DNA from: CAXMST01 sp963700785
GTDB taxonomy: Bacteria > Actinomycetota > Thermoleophilia > Solirubrobacterales > 70-9
Assembly (NCBI GenBank): GCA_963700785.1
Contig: CAVOYZ010000020.1
Coordinates: forward strand, 1-16,619
Length of the DNA: 16,619 nucleotides
Direction of reading: 5' to 3'
Position numbers and translations under genes: made by a program. Of the stretch, positions 1 through 6,104 are shown one piece after another; the stretch's first letter is position 1, and every line of letters starts with the position of its first letter. The notes under the pieces were generated by a model. The model had not been told where the DNA came from. It did not search any database and saw only the letters and a list, made by a program, of their open reading frames with translations.

Positions 1-848
1 AGGACCCGGTCGGAGCCGACCACCGCGGAGGTCGGGACGATGCCGCCCCCGAGCGCCTTGCCGAGCAGCATCAGGTCGGGGGCGACCTCCTCGTGCTCGC
101 AGGCGAAGGTGCGGCCGGTGCGGCCGAGGCCTGACTGGATCTCGTCGGCGATCATCAGCACGTCGGCCTCGGTGCAGAGCTCGCGGGCACCGGCCAGGTA
201 TCCCGCGGGCGGGATGATCACCCCGGCCTCGCCCTGGACCGGCTCGACCAGGAAGGCGACGGCGTCCGGATCGCCGAGCGCTGCCTCGAGCGCCGCCAGG
301 TCGCCGAACGGGACGGTCTCGAAGCCGGGGGTGAAGGGGCCGAAGCTGTTGCGCGCCGACGGGTCGTCGGAGAAGGAGACGATCGTCGTCGTGCGGCCGT
401 GGAAGTTGCCGCCGCAGACGATGATCTTCGCCCGTCCCGGCGCCACGCCCTTGTCCTCGTAGCCCCACTTGCGGGCGGCCTTGATCGCGGTCTCGACCGC
501 CTCCGCGCCGGTATTCATCGGCAGCACCCGGTCCATCGAGCAGGCCTCGGCCAGCGCCCGGCAGAACTCGCCGATCCGGTCGTTGCGGAAGGCGCGGCTG
601 GTCAGCGTCAGCCGCTCGAGCTGCTCGTGGGCGGCCGCCACGAGCCGCGGGTGGCGGTGGCCGAAGTTGAGCGCCGAGTAGGCCGACAGCGCGTCGAAGT
701 AGCGGCGGCCGTCGACGTCCTCGACCCAGCAGCCCTCGCCGCGGCTGATCACGACCGAGAGCGGGTCGTAGTTGCGGACGCCGTAGCGGTCCTCGAGGCC
801 GGCCGGGTCCACGGCCTCGCTCGCGCTCACGCTCGGCGTCGGTTCCAC
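1..848 (-). CDS. rocD: Ornithine aminotransferase (ornithine-oxo-acid transaminase), N-terminal 282 residues, truncated by left edge
   Basis: PLP-dependent class III aminotransferase that moves the delta-amino group of ornithine to 2-oxoglutarate, giving glutamate semialdehyde for arginine/proline interconversion; cytosolic. Read on the minus strand, the protein carries GEGCWVEDVDGRRYFDALSAYS near the N-terminus, the GHRHPRL segment, MNTGAEAVETAIKAARKW, GGNFHGRTTTIVSFSDDPSA, FGPFTPGF, VEPVQGEAGVI, IADEIQSGLGRTG, and LGKALGGG, whose Lys should form the PLP Schiff base. The FHGRT...SFSDDPSARNSFGPFTPGF block is characteristic of the ornithine enzymes rather than acetylornithine ones. I chose GTG at 848 because gagagagg lies about 7 bases upstream; an in-frame ATG near 917 would add 23 Arg/Glu-rich residues with no homology. 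About 120 C-terminal residues are missing beyond the left edge. Family is certain; the exact substrate is likely but not proven. Confidence 0.92.
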   Translation of the reverse strand, partial: MEPTPSVSASEAVDPAGLEDRYGVRNYDPLSVVISRGEGCWVEDVDGRRYFDALSAYSALNFGHRHPRLVAAAHEQLERLTLTSRAFRNDRIGEFCRALAEACSMDRVLPMNTGAEAVETAIKAARKWGYEDKGVAPGRAKIIVCGGNFHGRTTTIVSFSDDPSARNSFGPFTPGFETVPFGDLAALEAALGDPDAVAFLVEPVQGEAGVIIPPAGYLAGARELCTEADVLMIADEIQSGLGRTGRTFACEHEEVAPDLMLLGKALGGGIVPTSAVVGSDRV

Positions 849-856
849 GCTTGCAC

Positions 857-921
857 CTCTCTCCGTCTCCGGAGGCCGCCTCCCGGCGTTCGCCTCGGCG
901 CGCTCTCCGGAGGCCATCGTA
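857..921 (-). promoter_or_regulatory. Leader of the aminotransferase gene: SD, duplicated tctccggaggcc element, -10-like box
   Basis: On the minus strand a TACGAT hexamer (921-916) could be a -10 box. The leader between it and the GTG start holds a purine-rich Shine-Dalgarno stretch (about 857-865) and two perfect copies of tctccggaggcc (866-877 and 904-915), 38 bases apart and each containing the palindrome TCCGGA. No -35 consensus is visible. The rest of 849-1126 shows no gene or RNA that I can support. Confidence 0.35.
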
Positions 922-1081
922 TTCGCAGCCGTCGGCGGACGCTCAGGCACCCTCGGCCGCAGACCGCCGCGCCCGGTCAGGCGCAGTCCTCGGTAGCCGC
1001 CCGATCACAGCGCTGCCGGAGAAGCCGCCGGAGGCGATGCGGTGCGCCTCGCCAGACCCGAGCGCCGGGCCGCGGTGACGA

Positions 1082-1118
1082 TAGGATCGCCGAGCGAGCG
1101 CTAGATCAGGGAAGGGAG
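1082..1118 (+). promoter_or_regulatory. -10 box TAGGAT and Shine-Dalgarno gaagggag for the secreted protein at 1127
   Basis: TAGGAT at 1082-1087 fits the actinobacterial TANNNT -10 pattern. It would start a leader of about 33 bases containing gaagggag (1111-1118), 8 bases before the ATG. No -35 element is recognisable. Confidence 0.4.
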
Positions 1119-1126
1119 CCGCTTTC

Positions 1127-1834
1127 ATGGGAGCAAGGATCGTCAGGCACATCCGCAGCAACGTCGTTGCCTACATGGCGCTGCTGGTTGCGCTTGGTGG
1201 GACGGCCTACGCCGCCGAGAAGATCGGGTCGGGAGACATCAAGCGGAACGCGGTCAAGTCGAAGCACATCGGCAAGGGCCAGGTCAAGTCGAGCGACATC
1301 AAGGACGGCAAGGGCGTCAAGTCAGACGACGTCAAGGACGATGGCCTGACCGGGGCCGACGTCGACGAGTCGACGCTGCGCTCCTCGGTCCGGCTCAACC
1401 TGCCGCCGACCAGTTGGGTGAGCGCTGGGGTCCCCCCCGCGGATGTCGAGTACTTCATCGGCCAGGCGCTGGTCGAGCAGGGCCCCGCCGGCGCCGGTCC
1501 CCGCAACGTATTCGCGAACGTGCAGCCGCCGAATCAGGTTGCGGGCCGCAGCATGCAGCTGAAGTCGTTCGAGGTCTGCTACCAGGGCGGGGCGACGGCA
1601 ATCCTCAACGAGGTAGTGGTGCGGACGATCGCGAGCACGGCATCGACGCTGTTCAGCGACACAACCGTGATCTCCGACGAGACCGACCGGACCGACCAGA
1701 GCTGCCGAACCTACGAGCCCGCCGGGCCGGTCGTGGTCGGCCCGAATGAGTTCATCGAGCCCGCGCTCGGGCTCAACTTCAGCGGCGGCACCTTCCGGAT
1801 CTCGCGGGCGACGCTCGTCCTCGAGCCCGTCTGA
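1127..1834 (+). CDS. Secreted or surface protein with degenerate 10-residue Lys/Asp repeat (hypothetical)
   Basis: 235 residues. A basic N-terminus is followed by a hydrophobic stretch (about residues 13-30, ...ALLVALGGTAYAA) that reads as a signal peptide with an AYA-A cleavage site, so the protein is probably exported. Residues 33-83 form about five degenerate 10-residue units of the form V-K-S-x-x-I/V-K-x-G (VKSKHIGKGQ, VKSSDIKDGK, VKSDDVKDDG, LTGADVDEST). From memory, this layout (export segment, then a Lys/Asp/Val repeat, then a variable beta-rich domain) recurs in many Solirubrobacterales proteins of unknown function. The remainder (about 90-235) is rich in Thr/Val/Gly and has two cysteines (SFEVC, DQSC) that could pair. 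The start is supported by a strong Shine-Dalgarno. It converges on the next gene with 17 bases between stops. Function unknown. Confidence 0.8.
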   Translation: MGARIVRHIRSNVVAYMALLVALGGTAYAAEKIGSGDIKRNAVKSKHIGKGQVKSSDIKDGKGVKSDDVKDDGLTGADVDESTLRSSVRLNLPPTSWVSAGVPPADVEYFIGQALVEQGPAGAGPRNVFANVQPPNQVAGRSMQLKSFEVCYQGGATAILNEVVVRTIASTASTLFSDTTVISDETDRTDQSCRTYEPAGPVVVGPNEFIEPALGLNFSGGTFRISRATLVLEPV

Positions 1835-1851
1835 GCGACCGTCACCTGCCG

Positions 1852-2919
1852 TCAACGGCTCCGGCGCCGCCTGCGGGACGGGCGCTCGACCCGGGCGTGG
1901 GAGCGGCTCGGGCCCGAGGTCGGCCCGGGGGCATCGTCGCCCTCGGGGAAGGCCGTCAGCTGGACCAGCTCGGATGACCCCCCGGCCGTCGGCGCCGCCA
2001 GGGCGCTGCCGGCGACGCCGCCGGCGGCGAAGCGGATCGTCTCGCCGATGCCGGCCTCGCGGCGGCGGTCCTCGCCGGGGCTGTCGGTGACCAGCAGGGT
2101 GAAGCCGCGCACGGTCCCGATCTCCGGCGGCTCGGGGGCCGCGGCGCTCGCCTTCCCGCCGGGGCCGAGGCGCAGCGCGTCGAGCGCGTAGCCCTCGAGC
2201 AGGGCGGGGTGGAGGTCGGCCCAGACGTCGGGTCGGCCGACGTAGTCGAGGATCGAGATCCGGCCGGCGATCGCGCAGACGGCGCCGCACTGGCCCTCGT
2301 GCAGGCGGATCGGCTCGCGGAGCTCGCCGAGCGTGTCGCGGCGCTCCTCGTAGACGTCGCTCATCGCCTGGGTTCGCGACGGCACCGCGAGCGCGTCGAT
2401 CCGGCTCGAGACCTCGTTCCAGGTCTCGCTCTGGTCGGCGCGGGCCTCGCCGCCGCTCGCCACCCGCCGGCGGACGCGGCGCTGCTTGAGCTTGCGCAGC
2501 TCGGGATCGGCGGCCTGGCGGGAGGCGCGGAAGCGCTCGTTGCGGCGGGCGCCCTCCCAGCGGCCGGCCTCGACGCAGCTGACCGGGATCCGGGTCTTGG
2601 CCTCGGCGGCGATCAGGATCGAGATGTCGAGCACCCGGTTCTGCTGGGCGCCGAGCAGCTCCTCCCCCTCGTAGAGAAGGACGGGCCGCCCGCTGTGGTT
2701 CTCGACCGTGAGGTCGTTGACCGAGGCGCCGCCCTCGAGCTCGGTGATCGCGACCTGATCGGCGCCGTGGGAGAAGGAGATGTAGTCGAGGGTGGGTGCC
2801 GGCCCGAAGATCGGGAAGACGGCGAGCGGTCCGGAGACGTCGGGCTCGCCGACCCGCAGGGGCTCGGCGAGGGTCGCGTCGATCGGCTCGGCGTTGGGTG
2901 TCGGTGTGATCTGGTGCAT
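1852..2919 (-). CDS. ARPP-1 (DUF6569-like) family protein, unknown function
   Basis: 355 residues, no signal peptide or membrane segment. Residues about 20-290 match the conserved layout of the ARPP-1/DUF6569 family: PLAVFPIFG near residue 31, DYISF at 45, then VNDLTVENHSGRPVLLYEGEELLGAQQNRVLDISILI (67-103) and IPVSCVEAGRW (111-121). The LYEGEELLGAQQNR motif is the family's hallmark. The biochemical role is not established; the family name records associations with ADP-ribosyl glycohydrolase (ARG) and rhodanese/phosphatase-type proteins in domain surveys. The last 30 residues are a basic low-complexity tail (RPSRRRRRSR) outside the domain. ATG at 2919 has aagga about 12 bases upstream. The gene lies 43 bases downstream of the 95-residue ORF on the same strand, so the two probably form an operon. 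Confidence 0.8.
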   Translation of the reverse strand: MHQITPTPNAEPIDATLAEPLRVGEPDVSGPLAVFPIFGPAPTLDYISFSHGADQVAITELEGGASVNDLTVENHSGRPVLLYEGEELLGAQQNRVLDISILIAAEAKTRIPVSCVEAGRWEGARRNERFRASRQAADPELRKLKQRRVRRRVASGGEARADQSETWNEVSSRIDALAVPSRTQAMSDVYEERRDTLGELREPIRLHEGQCGAVCAIAGRISILDYVGRPDVWADLHPALLEGYALDALRLGPGGKASAAAPEPPEIGTVRGFTLLVTDSPGEDRRREAGIGETIRFAAGGVAGSALAAPTAGGSSELVQLTAFPEGDDAPGPTSGPSRSHARVERPSRRRRRSR

Positions 2920-2962
2920 GGTCTCTGTGTCGTCCTTCCTCGGTGGTTTCTGACAGCGTCGG

Positions 2963-3250
2963 CTATCCGACCCCGCCCGCCGTGCCGTGGCGGTCGCGTT
3001 CGGAGTCGAACTGGGCGGCGAGCAGGCCGACGATCACCCCGAGCAGCATCTCCACCGGCCGGCTCGGGGCCTCGGGGCCGTTGAAGATCCGCTCGCGGAT
3101 CAGGGCCCGGGCGTCCTCGTCGATCCCGACCGCCCGCTGCAGGCAGAGCACCGCCTCGAGCTGCTCGCCCGCGGGGCGCTCGCCGTGCAGAAGCCGGAAG
3201 TCCTCGATCCGATCGAGGGCCCGCTCGAGGCTGTCGCTGATCGCGTCCAT
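2963..3250 (-). CDS. Small hypothetical protein upstream of the ARPP-1 gene
   Basis: 95 residues; I do not recognise a family. It looks coding because the residue mix is balanced for this GC-rich DNA, with alternating helical character: LERALDRIEDFRLL, EQLEAVLCLQRAVGIDEDARALIRERIF, then VEMLLGVIVGLLAAQFDSERDR. The segment MLLGVIVGLLAAQF could be a short amphipathic or membrane-associated helix, but it is too short and isolated to call a transmembrane segment with confidence. It shares strand and spacing with the ARPP-1 gene 43 bases downstream. No good Shine-Dalgarno precedes ATG 3250. It is divergent from the antiporter pseudogene, with 80 bases between the starts. Confidence 0.55.
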   Translation of the reverse strand: MDAISDSLERALDRIEDFRLLHGERPAGEQLEAVLCLQRAVGIDEDARALIRERIFNGPEAPSRPVEMLLGVIVGLLAAQFDSERDRHGTAGGVG

Positions 3251-3317
3251 CGCCGCAGCAGTCGGCGGTGGCGGCAGCGATCTGACAGGCGGCGGAGGCG
3301 GGAGCGGCGGCCGGACG

Positions 3318-3323
3318 TAGGCT
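3318..3323 (+). promoter_or_regulatory. -10 box TAGGCT, 7 bases before ATG 3331 (leaderless type)
   Basis: TAGGCT ends 7 bases before the start codon, so transcription would begin at or next to the ATG. There is no Shine-Dalgarno. The same hexamer occurs at almost the same distance before the methyltransferase gene at 7729. Confidence 0.5.
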
Positions 3324-3330
3324 CCCGGCG

Positions 3331-4543
3331 ATGGGAATCGGCTTTCCGGAGATCGTGCTGACAGTTGGCCTGCTGCTGATCGTCGTCGCCGGGCTATCGG
3401 GGCTCGCCCACGGCACCGTGCTCTCGATCTCGGTGCTTGCGGTTGCCGCGGGGATGGCGCTGAACCTGGCCGGGCTGGTCGAGATCGGGCCCACCGACCC
3501 CGAGGTCGTGGCGCTGATCGAGCTGGCGCTGGTCTTCACCCTGTTCAGCGACGGCCTGGTCGTCAAGCGCGGGCTCCTGATCGGCCACATCGGCCCGACA
3601 GCCCGGGCGCTGGTGCTGGCGATGCCGGCGACGATGGTGCTTGATCGCGGTCGCCGCAAAGCTGCTCTTCGACGAGCTCGCTTGGGCGGAGGCCTTTCTG
3701 CTCGGCGCGGTCCTCGCCCCGACCGATCCGGTGATCACCTCGGTGGTCGTCTCGGCGAAGGGGCTGCCGGCGCGGCTCCGGCACGTGCTCAACCTCGAGT
3801 CGGGCCTCAACGACGGCCTGGCGCTGCCGTTCGTGCTGTTCTTCATCGCGGTCGCCACCCACGAGGCCGGCGCCGGCGGCGAGGCCGCGAGCCTGCTCGG
3901 CGAGGCCGCCGCCGGGGCGGCGATCGGGATTGCGTTGGCGACGATCTCGGGCGGGCGATCGTACGCCTGCCGGGGATCGGCCTAACCCCGAAGTACGAGG
4001 GGGTCTACGCGCTCGGGATCGGACTCGCCGCCTTCGGGCTGGCCGAGTCGACGATCGGCAACGGGCTCGTCGCCACCTTCGTCGCCGGGATTGCGCTCGG
4101 GGTCGCCGAGCACGACACGCCGATCGCCTTCCAGCACTTCAACGAGAGCGTCGGCGCGGTGCTGCAGACGATCACGTTCTTCGTCTTCGGCTCGTTCGTG
4201 ATCGATACGGGCGTGCCGGCCCGGCGATCGCGGTCGCGGCGCTGGTCGGTTTCACCCTGTTCATCGCCCGCCCGGTTGCGATTGAGGTCGGGCTCGCCGG
4301 CTCCGGCCTGCCGCCCTCACAGCGCCGCTTCCTGGCCTGGTTCGGGCCGAAGGGGGTCGCTCGATGCTGTTCGCGTTGTTCGTGCTCAAGTCGGACGTGC
4401 CGGGGGCGGAGCTGATCTTCCAGCTCGCCTCGCTGGTGATCCTCGCCTCGATCGTCGCCCACGGGCTCACCGACACGGTCGGCGCCCGCTGGATGGAGCG
4501 GCGGCTCGGCGGCGAGGCTCAGGCGGCCGAGTCCGGGTCCTGA
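3331..4543 (+). pseudogene. CPA1-type Na+/H+ antiporter interrupted by four single-base frameshifts
   Basis: A cation:proton antiporter of about 404 residues if the frame is restored. Conserved protein sequence runs through three frames: frame of 3331 (GIGFPEIVLTVGLLLIVVAGL to ALVLAMPATMVL), then +1 from about 3642 (IAVAAKLLFDELAWAEAFLLGAVLAPTDPVITS, NLESGLNDGLALP), back to the first frame after about 3938 (IVRLPGIGLTPKYEGVYALG to FVIDTGVPA), then a new frame from about 4215 (AIAVAALVGFTLFIARPVAIE to FGPKGVA) and another from about 4361 (SMLFALFVLKSDVPG to the TGA at 4541-4543). One inserted base and three deleted bases account for everything: 1213 - 1 + 3 = 1215, exactly 405 codons. APTDPV and ESGLND are the ion-binding regions of CPA1 antiporters. 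Sequence on both sides of each break is well conserved, so the breaks are either very recent or assembly/read errors. Confidence 0.88.
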
Positions 4544-4559
4544 GCGTCGTCCGGAGTGA

Positions 4560-4712
4560 CGGCGCCGGCTCGATCAGCCCGAGCTGGCTGAGGATCGTCG
4601 CGGCGTCGAAGTAGACGCGCTCGCAGACCAGCCGGTCCTCCTCGAACAGGAAGAAGGCGGCGGTGCGGCAGCTGAAGGACCTGCCGGTCGGCGGGATCCC
4701 GGCGCTGGATTC
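4560..4712 (-). pseudogene. C-terminal fragment of a SnoaL-like / ester cyclase (NTF2-fold) gene
   Basis: Minus-strand reading from about 4712 gives SSAGIPPTGRSFSCRTAAFFLFEEDRL, then VCERVYFDAATILSQLGL and IEPAP. This matches the last third of SnoaL-like polyketide-cyclase/ester-cyclase proteins: the GIPPTGR turn, the AAFFxFEEDRLVxERVYFD strand and the final QLGL helix. A full protein would have about 130-150 residues. The upstream two thirds, including any start, are absent; upstream of 4712 the same frame is low-complexity antisense of the toxin-antitoxin genes. The frame stays open to 4467, inside the 3' end of the antiporter, so the original C-terminus is unclear. The fragment ends about where the toxin-antitoxin pair begins, which suggests that its arrival or a linked deletion removed the 5' part. 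Confidence 0.6.
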
Positions 4713-4780
4713 GCCCACCCTTGGCGCGAAAGGAGCCCCAACCGTGGCACCTGCGGTGTCAGGCTCCGAGCAGTTTGAAT

Positions 4781-4801
4781 GAGGTGTATGCTCTACACAT
4801 C
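4781..4801. promoter_or_regulatory. Operator-like palindrome at the vapB start
   Basis: Inverted repeat gaggtgta - 5 bases - tacacatc, with 7 of 8 positions paired (perfect inner core gtgta/tacac). It overlaps a -10-like TATGCT (4787-4792) and the candidate vapB start. VapBC-type complexes autorepress through such dyads, so this is the likely operator. If TATGCT is the real -10 box, transcription would begin near 4799, downstream of GTG 4784. Confidence 0.5.
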
Positions 4802-5008
4802 GGACGCACCAACGTCGAAATCGATGAGGCGCTCGCGCGGCGGGTGATGAAGCGCTACGGACTGCCCACGAAGCGGGCGGCGATCGATTTCGCGCTGCGG
4901 CGACTCGATCTCGAGCCGATGAGCGACGAAGAGGCGCTCGCAATGCAGGGCACCGGATGGGATGGGGATCTCGGAGCGTTCCGCAGCCCGCCCCGCGGTC
5001 AGTCGTGA
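4784..5008 (+). CDS. vapB: VapB-type antitoxin (type II toxin-antitoxin)
   Basis: About 74 residues. The core GRTNVEIDEALARRVMKRYGLPTKRAAIDFALRRL is typical of the VapB family with an N-terminal ribbon-helix-helix DNA-binding domain (DUF2191-like). The tail DEEALAMQGTGWDGDL is the segment that in such antitoxins docks in and inhibits the PIN toxin. The start is uncertain: GTG 4784 gives VYALHIGRTN, TTG 4775 adds three residues, and no good Shine-Dalgarno serves either. A start at codon 4799, which is ATC, would match families that begin just before GRTN, but ATC is non-canonical. The stop overlaps the toxin start by 4 bases (GTGA), the usual coupling. The encoded protein should bind its own promoter at the 4781-4801 dyad. 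Confidence 0.85.
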   Translation: MYALHIGRTNVEIDEALARRVMKRYGLPTKRAAIDFALRRLDLEPMSDEEALAMQGTGWDGDLGAFRSPPRGQS

Positions 5009-5406
5009 TCCTCGTCGACAGCTCCGCCTGGATCGAGTACCTTCGCGGCACCCAGAGCCCAGTCCATCTCTTCCTCGCCGGCGCAATTGAGACAGGGAAG
5101 GAGCTTGCGACGACGGGCCCGGTTCTGATGGAGGTCCTCGCCGGGGCCCGCGACGAGCGGAACGGCGCCGATCTCGCCCGGCTGCTCGGCCGCGTCGAGC
5201 AGATCGCGGTTGAGCAGCCCTCCGACTGGGAGGCCGCGGCGTCGATCTACCGGGCGTGCCGCAGATCCGGAACGACGGTCCGCCGGCTCTCGGACTGCCT
5301 GATCGCCGCCGTGGCGATGAGGGCCGAGGCAAGCCTGCTGCACTGCGACGCGGACTTCGATGTGATCGCCGAGCGGGTGCCGCTAAGGACGGTCGAGGTC
5401 GGGTAG
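5005..5406 (+). CDS. vapC: VapC-type PIN-domain ribonuclease toxin
   Basis: 133 residues from GTG 5005, which overlaps the vapB stop. PIN-domain ribonuclease, Mg2+-dependent, normally held inactive by VapB; relatives cleave tRNA or rRNA. The acidic active-site residues are in place: D5 in ILVDSSAWIEYL, E43 in LMEVLAGARDE, D97 in RLSDCLIAAVA, and D115/D117 in LLHCDADFDVIA. Length is normal for the family and the reading frame is intact, so both partners are probably functional. The longer frame opening at 4957 would run through vapB and is not supported. The stop codon lies inside the first copy of a 19-bp tandem duplication (5402-5439). The RNA target cannot be told from sequence. Confidence 0.92.
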   Translation: MILVDSSAWIEYLRGTQSPVHLFLAGAIETGKELATTGPVLMEVLAGARDERNGADLARLLGRVEQIAVEQPSDWEAAASIYRACRRSGTTVRRLSDCLIAAVAMRAEASLLHCDADFDVIAERVPLRTVEVG

Positions 5407-5439
5407 TCGGGCGCTGACCTGGTAGTCGGGCGCTGACCT
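5402..5439. repeat. Perfect 19-bp tandem duplication at the vapC 3' end
   Basis: ggtagtcgggcgctgacct occurs twice head to tail (5402-5420 and 5421-5439). The first copy contains the vapC stop codon and the second overlaps the stop codon of the converging peptidase gene (5438-5440). A further 13-bp match, ggtagtcgggcgc, lies at 5974-5986 inside the peptidase gene, where its complement encodes part of APDYL. Confidence 0.95.
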
Positions 5440-6043
5440 AGGAGCGGGGCCGAGGGCCGCCCGGTGGAATCACCTGGCGCAGGCGGCGGCTCATCGCGGC
5501 GCCGGAGACGCCGAAGATCGCGCAGAGGTGGGCGAAGCACTCGCGGTCGCCGGCGAGCGCCCGGTAGCGGGACTCGAGCAGCGGCCGCGGCATCAGCAGC
5601 GCCGCGGCGAACTGGTTCGCCTCCTGCTCGGTCTCGGGGAGCGGCGGCCGCTTGCGCTCGCCCTTCTCCGACTCCTCGGGATCGACGCTGCCGTGGCGGC
5701 AGAAGAGCGAGCTCTGCCCGTCGCGGTGCAGGACCCAGTGGCCGAGCTCGTGGCCGAGCGTGAACCGGCGCCGCGCCGGCCACCGCCTCGCCTCCTCGGC
5801 GTTGACCCAGATCTCCCGCCGGGAGGTGAGCAGCAGACCGGAGATCGTCTGGCCGGGCTCGAGCGGCGGACAGCCCGGCGCGGCGGTCATCTCCTCGGTC
5901 TCGCGGACCTGGAGGCCGAAGTGGGAGTCGACGATGTCCTCGACCGGGATCGGCAGCGAACGCCCGTCCCAGAGGTAGTCGGGCGCATCGACCAGCGCCT
6001 GCGCCGCGCGCCGCTCGAGCTCGTGCACCCGCTCCTGCTCCAT
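5438..6043 (-). CDS. ImmA/IrrE family zinc metallo-endopeptidase
   Basis: 201 residues, cytosolic. The gluzincin motif is HELGH at residues 98-102 (TLGHELGHWVLH), and the third ligand is probably E141 in EQEANQFAAALLMP. This HExxH...EANxFAxxLLMP layout defines the ImmA/IrrE family. Its members cleave a partner HTH repressor after a stress signal (ImmA on ImmR in ICEBs1, IrrE on DdrO in Deinococcus). The C-terminal part (FAHLCAIFGVSGAAMSRRL) resembles the helix-turn-helix-like segment that often follows the peptidase core. ATG 6043 is the only sensible start (MEQERVHELE); no good Shine-Dalgarno precedes it. It is the last gene of a three-gene unit, 61 bases after the HTH gene. Cleavage of that HTH protein is an inference from family and context. 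Confidence 0.9.
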   Translation of the reverse strand: MEQERVHELERRAAQALVDAPDYLWDGRSLPIPVEDIVDSHFGLQVRETEEMTAAPGCPPLEPGQTISGLLLTSRREIWVNAEEARRWPARRRFTLGHELGHWVLHRDGQSSLFCRHGSVDPEESEKGERKRPPLPETEQEANQFAAALLMPRPLLESRYRALAGDRECFAHLCAIFGVSGAAMSRRLRQVIPPGGPRPRS

Positions 6044-6104
6044 GCACGCGATGGTAGCCGCCGCCCCGACGGCGGCCCAGCGGCGGGACTGCTCGGGGCG
6101 CTGC

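Noticed and set aside
3331..4614. One continuous 427-residue protein in the frame of 3331
   Set aside because: Two stretches of that frame are arginine-rich nonsense; the antiporter sequence continues in other frames and ends at 4543.
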